A DNA stretch of 64,000 nt from G963422445 sp963422445 (GCA_963422445.2 OY729512.2:4526001-4590000), one strand, 5' to 3'. Shown: positions 28,429 to 39,057, counted from the first letter of the stretch. Program-made: numbers and translations. The notes: a model not told the origin generated them from the sequence alone.

Positions 28429-29190
28429 ATGTCGGAACTGGAAGGACGAACGGCGATCGTCACCGGAGCGAGCCGCGGCATCGGGGCCGCAGCCGCCCAC
28501 GAATTAGCCTCTTGCGGGACGACTGTCGTTCTCGTGGCACGCAGTGGCACCGACATCACTCGGATTGCCGGCGACATCCAGGATATTGGCGGTCGTGCGG
28601 AAGCCGTAACCTGTGATGTCGCGGATTATGCCGCAATGGCCGCGGCGGTAGATCTCTGCAAGGAAAAGTTCGGCCGGCTCGACATTCTTGTCAACAACGC
28701 GGCCCTGCTCGAACCTATTGCAAGACTGGCCGATTGCGATCCGGACGACTGGGCGCGCGTCGTCGAGGTCAATATAAATGGGGTATTCAACGGGCTGCGG
28801 GCAGCGATCCCGGTCATGATTGCTCAAGGTGGCGGAACCATCATCAACATAAGTTCCGGCGCGGCAGTAAATCCGCTGCAAGGATGGAGCCACTATTGCG
28901 CGAGCAAGGCGGCCGTCCTGATGCTGACCAGAAGCACCCATCTGGAATATGCATCGGAAGGCATCCGGATTGTCGGCCTCGCTCCCGGCACAGTCGCGAC
29001 CGGTATGCAGACAGCGATCAGGGCCTCGGGCATGAACCCGATCAGTCAGCTTGATCCCTCAGTTCACATCCCGCCTGTCTGGGCCGCTCGGGCAATCGCC
29101 TGGCTTTGTACTGAGGATGCGCGGGACTTCGATGGCGGTGACGTGTCCTTGCGTGAAACCGCTATTCGCAAACGGGTCGGCTTGCTCTGA
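28429..29190 (+). CDS. Short-chain dehydrogenase/reductase (SDR)
   Basis: This classical SDR of 253 aa is an NAD(P)-dependent alcohol/ketone oxidoreductase. The cofactor motif VTGASRGIGAA lies at residues 11-21, NNAA at about 89-92, the catalytic serine near 142 (INISSG), and Y156-x3-K160 in SHYCASKAAV. It starts 102 bp after the TauD-type gene on the same strand, so it may oxidise or reduce the product of that enzyme. The ribosome-binding site is weak. Confidence 0.9.
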   Translation: MSELEGRTAIVTGASRGIGAAAAHELASCGTTVVLVARSGTDITRIAGDIQDIGGRAEAVTCDVADYAAMAAAVDLCKEKFGRLDILVNNAALLEPIARLADCDPDDWARVVEVNINGVFNGLRAAIPVMIAQGGGTIINISSGAAVNPLQGWSHYCASKAAVLMLTRSTHLEYASEGIRIVGLAPGTVATGMQTAIRASGMNPISQLDPSVHIPPVWAARAIAWLCTEDARDFDGGDVSLRETAIRKRVGLL

Positions 29191-29311
29191 ACGTCGATCT
29201 GCGGCGAAGTTTTGCAGTCGGAAGGTCCGCGTCACCCGGCAGCAAGTGTCCACGCCAACCTGGTCGCGGTGTTGCGCGGCACCGGTGTCATTCGGAAACT
29301 TGCGACCGCTT

Positions 29312-30646
29312 TCATCCGGCTCGCTGGCGAGCCGCCCGATCCGGCGCCAAATGCTGGTCACCAAGCAGATCAGCCAGTACGACTTCCCGCGCTTCCGATG
29401 GATCAAGTCCGTACTGAGCTATCATCGGATCGACGGCATCGAGAATGGCATCCACATCGCCCATGAGTTTCAGTCGCTTGAACAGGTCGGGCTGTTCGAT
29501 CCCCATGCTTTCGCCGATCAGTTCCATGTAATTGGCGATCGTGTAAGGCCGAATGTTCTCGTGCCCGGAAAACTCTCGGTGATCAGCATGATACACGCCG
29601 ACCAACGTATCGACGCCAGCCGCTTCTGCAGCCTCCAGTCCGCTGGCGATGGACTCTCTGTGATATCTGCCCAGCGGCGCGAGCGCGGTACTGGTATAGC
29701 CGATGCTGGCATGGCCGGTTTCGACGATTTCGAGACCGGGAATTACCTGAAGCAATTGACGTACTGCCTCCATGACGCCGAGCCCACCGGCATATTCGTA
29801 GAGAGTAACACGCCGGGCGACCGGGTGGCGCAAATGCGGCCGCAGGCGATCGAGATGGCGCGCCAAGAACACGGGAAACATCGTCATGTCCAGAGAGATT
29901 CCGCTAACCTCTTCATAGCTCGGGATCATCGTCTCGCCGAACTGGACCTGACAAGTCGGGCACCAGGACAGAATTTCGGATGCGCCCGACCGCGCAAAAC
30001 CATCTAGAGTGGACAGACCCTGGCGCGCCGAGTTCGCCGTATCGCCAGCCCGCGCCTGCAAGATGCCACAGCAACTGCCCGGTCCGCCGTGAACCTCGTA
30101 GGTCAGCGCGAGCCGATCCAGTACATCAAGGCAGAGCAGGCCGATATGCGGAGTCTTCAGCATGTTGCAGCCGGTATAGAAAACCACATCGGGCGGCTCA
30201 CTGGTTTCCGGATGGGAGCGCGGACTCAGGCGCTGCAGCATCGCCGGGGTCAATGACAATCGGGACAGCACCCGAACGCCCCGGCTCATTTTCTGGAAGG
30301 CGACCTTTCCGGCACTCCGGCGGTCACCTTCCGGCCGGTGCAGGGCCAAGGCGCGCCGCGCCATTGTCAGCATGAATCGCGGGTTGATGCCGTATTCGCA
30401 GACCGACAGGCATGTACCGCTGCCGCAGCAACTCGACGCCCAGCGTTCCGACAACTCCGGGCCGCGGCCGTCCCGCAATATGTCTAGTACACCGGCGGTG
30501 ACAGCTTCCGGATCGGAGATCCGGAATCCAGCGACCCCAGGTGTCGGGCAAACCGAGACGCAGGCCCCACAGGCTGTGCAGGCATCAAGAATACTATCGA
30601 TGCGATCTTCGATCGAATTCAGGAACAATTGCACCGTAGCGGACAT
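29312..30646 (-). CDS. Fe-S oxidoreductase with CCG domains (HdrB/GlpC-like)
   Basis: This protein of 444 aa resembles GlpC, LutA or heterodisulfide-reductase-type electron transfer subunits. It has two N-terminal 4Fe-4S motifs: CTACGACVSVCP (C23, C26, C29, C33) and a second CCGSGTCLSVC (about 73-83). Next come CCG-type cysteine-rich segments, PGSCCGILQ and SWCPTCQVQFGE. The frame is open far upstream to 31075, but the ATG at 30646 starts directly before the ferredoxin-like domain and is chosen. The C-terminal CCG repeat is degenerate (HASIGYTSTAL). Its electron partner is unknown. No flavin dehydrogenase subunit lies beside it. Confidence 0.82.
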   Translation of the reverse strand: MSATVQLFLNSIEDRIDSILDACTACGACVSVCPTPGVAGFRISDPEAVTAGVLDILRDGRGPELSERWASSCCGSGTCLSVCEYGINPRFMLTMARRALALHRPEGDRRSAGKVAFQKMSRGVRVLSRLSLTPAMLQRLSPRSHPETSEPPDVVFYTGCNMLKTPHIGLLCLDVLDRLALTYEVHGGPGSCCGILQARAGDTANSARQGLSTLDGFARSGASEILSWCPTCQVQFGETMIPSYEEVSGISLDMTMFPVFLARHLDRLRPHLRHPVARRVTLYEYAGGLGVMEAVRQLLQVIPGLEIVETGHASIGYTSTALAPLGRYHRESIASGLEAAEAAGVDTLVGVYHADHREFSGHENIRPYTIANYMELIGESMGIEQPDLFKRLKLMGDVDAILDAVDPMIAQYGLDPSEAREVVLADLLGDQHLAPDRAARQRAG

Positions 30647-31254
30647 GGTTTTGTCCCAATTATTGTCAACAAGCGGCAGATGACACCAATCCCGACAGTT
30701 ATCCGACCGATTGTCCAAGTTTTCAAGTTGCCTCATTGTTGCCGATGGCCATTTTCCTGAAAAATGGGCTGAATCCAGTCTCGGACGATTGAAAAGGTCG
30801 CTCAAATCCTCTGCGGCATCTCGGGAAACTGATGAGGTATGCAAGTCGTCCTGCCATGATGTAACATGGTGTTTATAGGTCCCGGTTCGGATTCCGAAAT
30901 GCAACAGAGGTCTTGACAAGTGAGGCTCTCCAATGGGGAATAGTGTATCGGAGTGCCCCCCGGACTGATTTTTTTTCGGGGATAGTTTACGCCTCAAGCG
31001 GCTGGCTTTGATTGGATCCCGGGTGCCGGTCGTGCTGTCATGGCCGCTCACAGGTGCCCGCAGGAGAGGCGTCAAGACCCGTCGTGATGGAGAGCAAACC
31101 CAGAAACGGTGCTGTGCGCCGCATGTCCGGCGGCGTCATACGGTTCTGCGGCGGCGCCAAACCTGTCCCTGGGTTAGCGGCCCACGGTGCGTACGGATCC
31201 GGCACGCGTTGGCATCGCACGCTCCGATGGCGGTCCTGCAGCCAAGACAGGGTC
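30647..31254. other. Intergenic, nothing recognised
   Basis: About 600 bp lie between the Fe-S protein start and the IS30 remnant. The minus-strand frame 5' of the Fe-S gene is open but has no family features. No tRNA or other RNA gene is seen. The half nearest the IS30 remnant may be IS flank. Confidence 0.4.
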
Positions 31255-32290
31255 TCATCCGGTCATGACACAGGAGCAGGCAGGCCCGGCAACACTTACC
31301 GAGTCAGCAATACTCCGATACCCCCAAAGCGCGTCGCCGAACACGGCCGCCGGCGTCCGGTCGCCCGGAACCCGGCGCGGCCGGGTCTTGAGCTGATGCT
31401 CGACATCATGCACCGCCGACGCTTCAACAGTACGGCAATCGGTCGTTTTGTCAAAGTACTGCCGAACCAGGCCATTCGTATGCGCGTTCAGGCCGCGGTC
31501 CCGGGAATGGTAGGGCGTGGCGAAGAAAAATCCCGCTGACAGGTCTTCGGAGAAGGCCTGATGGCCGGCAAACGTCTTGCCGTTATCTGCCGTCAGCGTG
31601 TGCACCAGCGGCGCAAACGGCGTCAGACACGCCGGATCGCATCCCCAACCGCGGCCGCCGTCTTGCCGGCCACCAACGCGAGACAGGTGTCTTTCGACAC
31701 CCGGTCGACCACCGACACCACCGCACCCCGGTGCCGGGATCCGATGATCGGATCGACCTCCCAGTCGCCAGTCCGGGTCGTCTCGTCGACCACCGCAGGG
31801 CGCTCGCGGATATCGACCCGGTTCGGGATCAGACCGCGCCCCGCCGCCGTGCGACCGCGGCGGTTGTATGTCTTGCCACGCCGCCGGAGAGCGTGGAACA
31901 AGGTCTCGCCAGCCGCCCGACCCGCCCGGATGTGACGGTCGATCCAGGTCGCGCTGACGGACAGCAGGCCCTCAAGCCGGAGACGGCCGGATATCTGCTC
32001 CGGACCCCAACGCAGGGCCAGCGTCTCCTCGACCAGGGCCCAGGCCGCCGCGGTCATCTTGCGCGGCACGGACGAGGCCACATGACAGCGCTCTGTCGCC
32101 AGGCGATGCGCCTGCTTCATCCGGTATCCCCGCCGACCGGTATTCCGCTTCACCTCCCGGCTGATCGTCGAGACATGGCAACCAGGTGCCCGGGCGATCG
32201 ACCGCAGCGCATCACCCCTTTCAGGAAGTGTCTCGATCCGGCATCGTTGCTCGAAGGTCAGGTGATGGTGGCCTGAGGGCAGGATATCTC
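31255..32290 (-). pseudogene. IS30-family transposase, frameshifted
   Basis: The minus strand encodes an IS30-type transposase in two frames. The N-terminal helix-turn-helix (LTFEQRCRIETLPERG, APGCHVSTISREVKRNTG) begins near 32290 without an obvious ATG. The DDE domain follows: TGDWEVDPIIGSRHRGAVVS and VDRVSKDTCLALVAGK. Near 31625 one base shifts the frame. The rest continues from 31605 as HTLTADNGKTFAGHQAFSE, FATPYHSRDRGLNAHTNGL, VRQYFDK. The conserved PYHSW is changed to PYHSR. The element is dead and its termini were not found. Confidence 0.75.
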
Positions 32291-32429
32291 TCCCTGGTGT
32301 CTACTTTGGAGAGTATCACCATCACTTGACCGCCAATAACATACTGCGGACGCAGGATCTTAAACCTCGATCAGACGTGTCGCGTTTCAAACTTAAATGG
32401 GCGAGATTTAATTTGGCTCAATTAGCGAA

Positions 32430-33210
32430 ACGTAGGTGCGGTTTGGCCATCGCCGCCTCGAGGCAGGCTCTGGGCGCGGGCTGATCGCCGAGTTCGATGA
32501 GATGGAACCACCTCAGATAGCTGTCGAGGTCCTTGGTGAGATGCCGCGGAAGCCGCGCAGGACGCCCTTGATCTGGCTGTGGCGGCTATTGACCGTCTGG
32601 ATGGGCCGCGCGCCCCGGACCCGCTGGCTGGCAGACGCGTTGATGCTCTCGTGTGGGATGTCGAGCGCCGCCGCAACGGGCGGATAGCAGCGGTTGGCGT
32701 CGGAGACGAGCAGCGCATCCGGTGCGACGACCGGCTCCAGCCCCTCCTTCACGCTGTCTGCGTTGATGGCGGGCAGGGTATGGCTGAGGGTCTCGCCCGC
32801 ACGCCCTTGCGGCTCTCGAGAACGGCGGTCTCGTCAGCCTCGACGATCCCGGCAAGCCGGTCCGGCGCCTGGCGCACCGCCGCCAGAAAGCGGTGGCGCC
32901 AGCGAGGTGCCGTGCCCGGCGCAATCCCGCAGCGCTCGGCAGCCTCCCGGATCGTCTCGCCGACGCCAGGCGAGGCGCCAAAGGCCCGACAGCGCTGTGC
33001 CGGTCAGCGCACCGAACGTCTTCCCACAGGCCTTGCACCGGAACCGGCGAAGACCCGCGCGCCATGCCCCGCGACACCGCCCCGCCGGCGCCGCAATGCC
33101 GACAGCGCCGCCCGTCATCCACACCCAGATCGATCGCCGCCAGCGAGGCCGCGCCCTCCGGCGGGTCCGACAGCACCGCCGCCACCACCTTGCGCGGCGC
33201 CGCCTCAACT
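32430..33210 (-). pseudogene. IS1595-family transposase, multiply frameshifted
   Basis: Pieces of an IS1595/ISXO2-like transposase lie in different minus-strand frames. They include a zinc-ribbon and finger-like segment (RRFRCKACGKTFGALTGTAL) and a C-terminal segment (SDANRCYPPVAAALDIPHES, GARPIQTVNSRHSQIKGVL). At least two frameshifts separate them. The intervening domain survives only as short stretches. It sits between the IS30 remnant and the IS1182-like copy 2. Confidence 0.6.
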
Positions 33211-33339
33211 CATCGACACACGAAAACCAATCCAGAAACCCTCGTGATCCATCTGTCTGACCGCCAAGGCGAAATCGGGCGAGTTTCTATCACCATGCCT
33301 ACGAGTCACGAATTGAGCCTTTAATTCCGTTTACCAACC

Positions 33340-34837
33340 GAGCTTCTTGCAAAATTGCCGGCCCGACCGGTTTTTTGCCTTGTCGAGGCTGATTTTGTTG
33401 TCGAGGGCCTGGGTTTCGGGGCCACCTCGTGGTATGTTGTGTTTCCACAACAACAAGATACCGAGGAGGTGACCCCGATGACCCTTGGCTCGACCCTATC
33501 CGATCTCTGGCGCCGATTTCAAGGGGACCTTTTCCCTGCGTTGGCCGAGGCGGTCGGTCCTCTCCTCGAGACGCACAAGCGTTTCGTGACAGCTCTCGAT
33601 CTCGTCAAGGTGGAGGGCTTCGTCGATGAGGTGTGGACCGGTCCGGGTCGGCCCCGGGAGGATCGCCAGGCGCTGGCCCGTGGCTTCATCGCCAAAGCGG
33701 TATGGGATCTGCCGACGACCCGCCACCTGATCGACAGGCTCAAGGTGGACCCGACGTTGCGCCGGCTGTGCGGCTGGTCGCGTGTCTCGGAGATCCCGCG
33801 TGAAGCGACGTTTTCGCGGGCGTTTGCCGAATTTTCGCAATCCCGTCTTCCGGAGAGGATGCACGCGGCTCTGGTTGCAGAGACACTGGGCGATGCGCTC
33901 ATCGGCCACGTCTCCCGGGACCCGACGGCCATCGAGGCCCGGGAGACGCCGGCCCCAACGCCGAAGGCCAGGACGCCGAACCGCAAGCGCGGCCGGCCCC
34001 GCAAGGGCGAGGAGAGGACGAAGGAGCCTGGGCGTCTCGAACAGCAAGCGAACGGGATGGATCTCGATGAGATGCTCGACGCGCTACCGAAGGTCTGCGA
34101 TCACGGGGCAAAGAAGAATGCCAAAGGGGTCATGGAGGCTTGGCGCGGTGACAAGCTGCATATCGACACAGCAGACTGCGGGGCGCCGCTGAGGACCGTC
34201 CTCACCTCGGCATCCGTCCATGACAGCCAGGTCGCGATCCCGCTGGCGATGATGACCGCCGGGCGTGTGACCAATCTCTACGATCTCATGGACGCGGCCT
34301 ATGATGCCAGGGAGATCTACCAGATGAGCGAACGGCTTGGCCATGTGCCGATCATCGATGTCAATCCGCGCCGGGACAAGGACCTCAAGGAGGAGCGAGA
34401 CCGGGAGGCCCGGGCCCGGCGTGCAATAGGCCATGTCGATCCCGAGACCGTGCGGTTCCGGATCCGGTCCGGTGTCGAGAGGACCAACGCCCGCCTCAAG
34501 GATGAGTGTGGCGGGCGCCATGTCCGCGTCCGTGGATATTCCAAGGTCGCCTGCCATCTCATGTTCGGCATCCTGGCCCTGGCGGCTGACCAGTTGATAC
34601 GTCTCGCCGCCCCATAGCGCGGCTCCGACAACGCATACCGACCCTTCGCGGCCCTCTCGAAGAGAGGGACCCGGAGAGGCGTGTCCCGATGTCCGCAAAG
34701 GTCCCTGTTTGTTCTCATCGTCTCTGATGAGACACCGCGAATCCATGGATTCCGACCTCCAGGTGCAGAGGTGAACGGAAGCAACCGACCGATCCGGGCT
34801 CACCGGACCCTGGGGACAGGAATTTTGCAAGAGGTTC
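33340..34837 (+). mobile_element. IS1182-like element, copy 2, full length
   Basis: The element is 1498 bp. Its inverted ends are GAGCTTCTTGCAAAATT and, reverse-complemented, GAACCTCTTGCAAAATT. It is flanked by a 4-bp duplication AACC (33336-33339 and 34838-34841), so this copy is an intact simple insertion. It is in the same orientation as copy 1, about 10.8 kb away. Recombination between the two could remove the catabolic genes at 24-31 kb. Confidence 0.85.
33478..34617 (+). CDS. IS1182-like transposase, full length
   Basis: This DDE transposase of 379 aa starts at an ATG after GAGGAGGTGACCCCG. Motifs in order are a conserved N-terminal domain (VDEVWTGPGRPREDRQALA, RLKVDPTLRRLCGW), KLHIDTADCGAPLRTVL, YDLMDAAYDAREIYQ, VPIIDVNPRRDKD and GVERTNARLKDECGGRHVR. 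The three acidic positions expected for catalysis are present, unlike in copy 1. With intact ends and target duplication this is the likely active source of the family in this region. The family name is inferred from motif order and should be checked. Confidence 0.78.
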   Translation: MTLGSTLSDLWRRFQGDLFPALAEAVGPLLETHKRFVTALDLVKVEGFVDEVWTGPGRPREDRQALARGFIAKAVWDLPTTRHLIDRLKVDPTLRRLCGWSRVSEIPREATFSRAFAEFSQSRLPERMHAALVAETLGDALIGHVSRDPTAIEARETPAPTPKARTPNRKRGRPRKGEERTKEPGRLEQQANGMDLDEMLDALPKVCDHGAKKNAKGVMEAWRGDKLHIDTADCGAPLRTVLTSASVHDSQVAIPLAMMTAGRVTNLYDLMDAAYDAREIYQMSERLGHVPIIDVNPRRDKDLKEERDREARARRAIGHVDPETVRFRIRSGVERTNARLKDECGGRHVRVRGYSKVACHLMFGILALAADQLIRLAAP

Positions 34838-34849
34838 AACCAATTTATG

Positions 34850-34918
34850 AAAATGATTTCGCTGTATGTTGTCAAAGCGCCGCTCGACTGGTGCTCAAAT
34901 TTAGCATGGGATCGCCGT
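34850..34918. repeat. 69-bp repeat, copy 1 (partner at 58415)
   Basis: This stretch, with GTTGTCAAAGCGCCGCTCGA at its centre, is repeated at 58415-58483 with about nine mismatches. Both copies lie beside IS material. It may be the end of an otherwise lost mobile element. Confidence 0.6.
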
Positions 34919-35277
34919 GGTGCCTGACACTAACTCCAAGATCTCCGTAAAATCCGGTGAATTATCCATCCAGAGCGACTTGAACAAGATCACTGGCGAG
35001 GTTGGGAGTACAGTCGGTGACCCGAACCAGCATATGACCGGACAGCTTACCGGTCATTGTCTCCTGTCCATTGCTGTCCATGTCGAACGGACAGGTTAGG
35101 GCCTCACCTGTCACGACCCCCTGTTGCATTTCGGACTTCGAACCGGGAATGACGCAATCTGAAAACCACGACGATAGGCTGAAATTCATCGAAATCGGCA
35201 TTGCATGCAGGTGCCAGACAACTCTGCTGCCATGATTCGCGTCGGCATCTGACAACGATGCCGGATATGCCCGTTTG
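34919..35277. other. Intergenic, nothing recognised
   Basis: About 360 bp separate the repeat from the stop of the LLM oxidoreductase gene. Short frames on both strands have no recognisable features. GC content is somewhat lower than in the surrounding genes. Confidence 0.4.
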
Positions 35278-36570
35278 TCACTCGGCCGCCGCGCTGAGCG
35301 GATCGCGCAGCGGGGTCATGATATCGGCCGCGGAATGGTGACTTGATTTCGCGGTCTCGTCCTGATCCGTCTGCAATATGGTGCGCCCATAAGCCGTGAC
35401 AGTCGGGCTTTCACCCGGCTTGAGCGGCTCCAACAACGGTTTTCGAGCTAGCGCCGCCTCGATATACGGCGCAAGATCCTCGGCCTTGCGGCGTTCGCGT
35501 TCAGCCTCCTCCGCCTTGAACTCGGGCATCACGGTGTCCGCGAACAAACGCAGCGAATCGCAGATATGGTCGTGCTGATTCTTGCCGCTCTGCTGGATGA
35601 AGATGACTTGGTCGACCCCGACATCCGCAAACTTCCGGAGATGGGTCCGGATTTGCGCCGGCGTTCCGACGCCGCGGCCGGCCCCGACCTCTTCCATCTT
35701 CGGTTGCGCCCGTTTGAAGCGTTCCCAGAGATTCGTCTCGCCCGGTTTGTGCTCTCCGTAGACATAATAGTGACCAAGACTGTATCCGAAATACTGGAAC
35801 CCCTCGGCGCCACGCCGTTTGGCCTCCTCCTCGTTTTCATGTACCGAGAACCCGGTGCACATCGCGATGTTGGCATTCACGGAATGGCCGATCGGGACAC
35901 AGTCTTCCGATTTGATGATGTCGTAATATTCGGTCACCCATTTTGCAGCCTCGGCCGGATCCACGAAAGCAAAAGCCAGCGCACCGATCCCGGTCCTTGC
36001 CGCCGCATGGATCGTCTCACGGCGCGAGCAAGCCACCCAGATCGGTGGATGTGGCGTCTGCAGGGGTTTCGGGATTACGTTGCGCGCCGGCATCGAAAAA
36101 AACTCGCCTTCGAAACCCGGATACGGATCCATGACCATCATGTTGGCCGTCTGTTCGGTGCATTCGGCCCACATCGGCTTCTTCAGCGCCGGATCGACGC
36201 CATAGCCTTCCAGTTCGACCCGCGAAGCGCTTTCTCCGGTTCCGAATTCGACGCGCCCGTCGGAAATCAGATCAAGGGTGCTGATCCGTTCAGCCACCCG
36301 CGCCGGCTGGTTGTAGCCGGGAGGCGATAGCACTACCGCGTGACCCAGACGAATCCGGGTCGTGTTGCGCGCGCAGAATCCGAGAAAGACTTCCGGCGCC
36401 GAGGAATGGGAATATTCCTCCAGGAAATGATGCTCGTTGGCCCAGATGCAGTCATATCCCAATTCGTCCGCAAGCTCGATCTCGACGATCGCTTCCTTCA
36501 GCTGTCGATAATCAGATTTTTCAGTCCACGGACGCGGCATCTGCATCTCGTATAGCAGGCCAAATTTCAT
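35278..36570 (-). CDS. LLM-class flavin-dependent oxidoreductase
   Basis: This luciferase-like monooxygenase (430 aa) belongs to a family that uses FMN or F420 reduced by a partner. Evidence is the TIM-barrel start MKFGLLYEMQMPRPW, DCIWANEHHFLEEYSHSSAP, IRLGHAVVLSPPGYNQPARV, and RISTLDLISDGRVEFGTG. The frame is open upstream to 36603, but the ATG at 36570 has GAGGAG at good spacing and gives the family N-terminus. The C-terminal 60 residues are an unusual charged extension. Substrate unknown. It stands alone. Confidence 0.9.
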   Translation of the reverse strand: MKFGLLYEMQMPRPWTEKSDYRQLKEAIVEIELADELGYDCIWANEHHFLEEYSHSSAPEVFLGFCARNTTRIRLGHAVVLSPPGYNQPARVAERISTLDLISDGRVEFGTGESASRVELEGYGVDPALKKPMWAECTEQTANMMVMDPYPGFEGEFFSMPARNVIPKPLQTPHPPIWVACSRRETIHAAARTGIGALAFAFVDPAEAAKWVTEYYDIIKSEDCVPIGHSVNANIAMCTGFSVHENEEEAKRRGAEGFQYFGYSLGHYYVYGEHKPGETNLWERFKRAQPKMEEVGAGRGVGTPAQIRTHLRKFADVGVDQVIFIQQSGKNQHDHICDSLRLFADTVMPEFKAEEAERERRKAEDLAPYIEAALARKPLLEPLKPGESPTVTAYGRTILQTDQDETAKSSHHSAADIMTPLRDPLSAAAE

Positions 36571-36802
36571 GCGGATGCTCCTCGTCGTATCGAGAAAGGT
36601 CAACAGTCAACGGTCACGGCACCGGTTGGAAGTATTGCCGTCCGGCAGACAAAGTGCAAGCGGCCAGCGTCATTGCAGGAGCTGATCGCAGCGGTGAGCG
36701 GGAGCCCCGGCAAACCGGCGATCCTGCCTTGTCAGGCCATCTCGGACGCAGGCAAGGTGCACGCACTCGACCGTTTCACTTGGCATCGCATACAATGGAC
36801 AG

Positions 36803-38686
36803 ATGCTGGATTCGCTTCTGTCATTCGGGTCGAACGCCAACATGTGGGCGGTATTTGGGATCATTGCGCTCGCACTGATCGGCTATGCGACGGAAAAAGT
36901 CCCCATGGAGGTCACCTCCTTCGCGACGATCTGCATGCTGATGCTGTTGTTCCAGATCTTCCCTCTGGAACAGGACCCGGACCGAATGGGGCCCGTCCGC
37001 ATCCTTCAGAGCCTCGGCAATCCGGCGCTTCTCACCGTACTGGCCTTGCTGATCATGGGCGAAGGCATCGCCCGCACCGGCATTCTCGAGAAGGTCGCGC
37101 GTTTCATACTCATGGCCGGCAAAGGACGGGCCTGGCTGTCGATCCTGCTGGCGCTGGCCGCGGTCATGCTGATCAGCGCCTTCATGAACAACATCCCTGT
37201 TGTCGTCATCTTTATTCCGATCATGCGCTCACTGGCTGATCGTTTCGGCTCCCATGTTGGCAAGGTCATGATTCCACTCGGTTATGCTGCCGTTCTCGGC
37301 GGCATGATGACACTGATCGGCTCAAGCACCAATCTCATCGTCAATGGCGCGATGGTCGATCTCGGCCAGAAACCATTCGGTTTCTTCGACTTTGCCGTTA
37401 CCGGCGGCGTTCTCGCCATTGTCGGATTGATCTACATCGTGACTGTGGCGCCGCGACTTTTACCTGAGCGTGAAGGGCTCACCGATTCACTGGTCGTCGA
37501 GGGTGGGACCCAATTCATCGCCCAGCTTACCGTATCGGCCCACTCGCAATTGATCGGAGAAACCGCGCCAGCCGGATTCTTCAAGAGCCTGGCGGGCATG
37601 ACCGTTCGCCTCGTGCAACGTGGTGAAGAAGGCATCCTGCCGCCATTCGAAGACGTCATCATCCAGCCCGGCGACGTTATCATCGTCGCGGCTCCGCGTA
37701 AGCTGCTGGCTGATCTTCTTGTCCGGGATCCCGGTCTGCTGTTTCCGAAGCTCCAGGATGAGGAAGACCGGACAACCCCGTCTGAAACGCCGCTCGATCA
37801 GGACGATGAACAGTGGAGGCATGGCGAACAAAGTCTCGTCGAAGCAATGGTAACGCCATCGTCACGGATGATCGGCTACACGCTGACACAGATCAGGTTC
37901 CGCTATCGAACCGGATGCATCGTTCTTGGCGTGCAGCGCAAGGCCCGCATGTTCCGAACACGTCTCACGGACATTGTGCTTGAGCCTGGCGATGTGCTCC
38001 TGATCCAGGGTCCGCCGGACGACATCGCTGGTCTGCGCGGCAGCCGCGACGTTCTCCTCATCGAATGGTCGCGGCAGGACCTCCCGGCGTCGCATCATGC
38101 CCGGCGCGCCTGCCTCCTTTTCGTGGGATCGCTGGCCCTCGCCGCCAGCGGCCTGTTACCGATCGTGGTTGCGACGATGACCGGTGCCGTGGGCATGGTC
38201 GCGCTGGGCGTCCTCAATGTACGCCGAGCCATGCAGGCGATCGATCTCAATGTGGTTTCGACCATATTCGTGGCGCTTGCGCTCGGCCTCGCACTCTACG
38301 AGACCGGCGGTGCGGCCTTCATTGCCCGAACCTTCGTTACGGTGATGGCGGGTTCAAGCCCGGCCATCGTGTTGTCGGCCTTTTTCCTGATGTTGGCGAC
38401 CCTGTCGAATATCATCAGCACGAAAACAACAGCAGTGCTGTTCACACCGGTGGCCATCGATATTGCCCGGCAGCTCGGCGTTCCGCACGAAGCGTTTACC
38501 GTTGCGGTCATCATCGCCGCGAACTGTTCCTATGCCTCACCGATAGGCTATCAGACCAACCTCCTGGTGATGGGGCCGGGCCACTACCGGTTTGTCGACT
38601 TCACGCGAGCCGGTGCTCCGCTGATACTGTTGCTTTGGGCCGTATTCAGCGTGTTCGCTCCCTGGTACTATAATCTGTCGGGTTGA
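36803..38686 (+). CDS. SLC13/DASS-type anion permease with two RCK_C domains
   Basis: This membrane protein of 627 aa is a divalent-anion:sodium symporter-type permease, probably for sulfate or dicarboxylates. N-terminal membrane segments include WAVFGIIALALIGYA, AFMNNIPVVVIFIPIM and the SSTNLIVNGAM motif typical of the family. The central part (about residues 230-425) holds two TrkA_C-like domains, each ending in a PGDV segment (IIQPGDVIIVAAP, VLEPGDVLLIQGPP). Further membrane segments follow (ATMTGAVGMVALGVL, NIISTKTTAVLFTPVA, ASPIGYQTNLLVMGPG). Length and layout fit the SAC1/YfbS-like branch. No obvious partner genes. Confidence 0.9.
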   Translation: MLDSLLSFGSNANMWAVFGIIALALIGYATEKVPMEVTSFATICMLMLLFQIFPLEQDPDRMGPVRILQSLGNPALLTVLALLIMGEGIARTGILEKVARFILMAGKGRAWLSILLALAAVMLISAFMNNIPVVVIFIPIMRSLADRFGSHVGKVMIPLGYAAVLGGMMTLIGSSTNLIVNGAMVDLGQKPFGFFDFAVTGGVLAIVGLIYIVTVAPRLLPEREGLTDSLVVEGGTQFIAQLTVSAHSQLIGETAPAGFFKSLAGMTVRLVQRGEEGILPPFEDVIIQPGDVIIVAAPRKLLADLLVRDPGLLFPKLQDEEDRTTPSETPLDQDDEQWRHGEQSLVEAMVTPSSRMIGYTLTQIRFRYRTGCIVLGVQRKARMFRTRLTDIVLEPGDVLLIQGPPDDIAGLRGSRDVLLIEWSRQDLPASHHARRACLLFVGSLALAASGLLPIVVATMTGAVGMVALGVLNVRRAMQAIDLNVVSTIFVALALGLALYETGGAAFIARTFVTVMAGSSPAIVLSAFFLMLATLSNIISTKTTAVLFTPVAIDIARQLGVPHEAFTVAVIIAANCSYASPIGYQTNLLVMGPGHYRFVDFTRAGAPLILLLWAVFSVFAPWYYNLSG

Positions 38687-39057
38687 ACCGCTCCGCCGGG
38701 ACGCCCGGCCTGAATGACGTGCGGCCCTCAGTGTCTGAATCATAATGATATCAATTAGTGACAGTGACTTGCATGCGTCCGAGGCGACGCATGAGAACAC
38801 GGCTCAGAGCCCAACAGGAGCCAGGCGAGGGAGCCGATGGATCGCTCGAAGTCTCTGGAGAGGCGCCGGCAGCGGCGCAGCCATCCGAAGCTGCGTTCGA
38901 CCACCCAGTACCGGGACATGACGACGACCCCCCTTGACGTCCCTGGGTTTTCCGATGACCTCCACAGTGATCGGGCTGTTCGCTTTACCTGAGCGCGCTT
39001 GCCAGCTTGTCGCCGCCATAGGCGCTGTTGGCACACACGATCTGCACCGTGTTCTGA

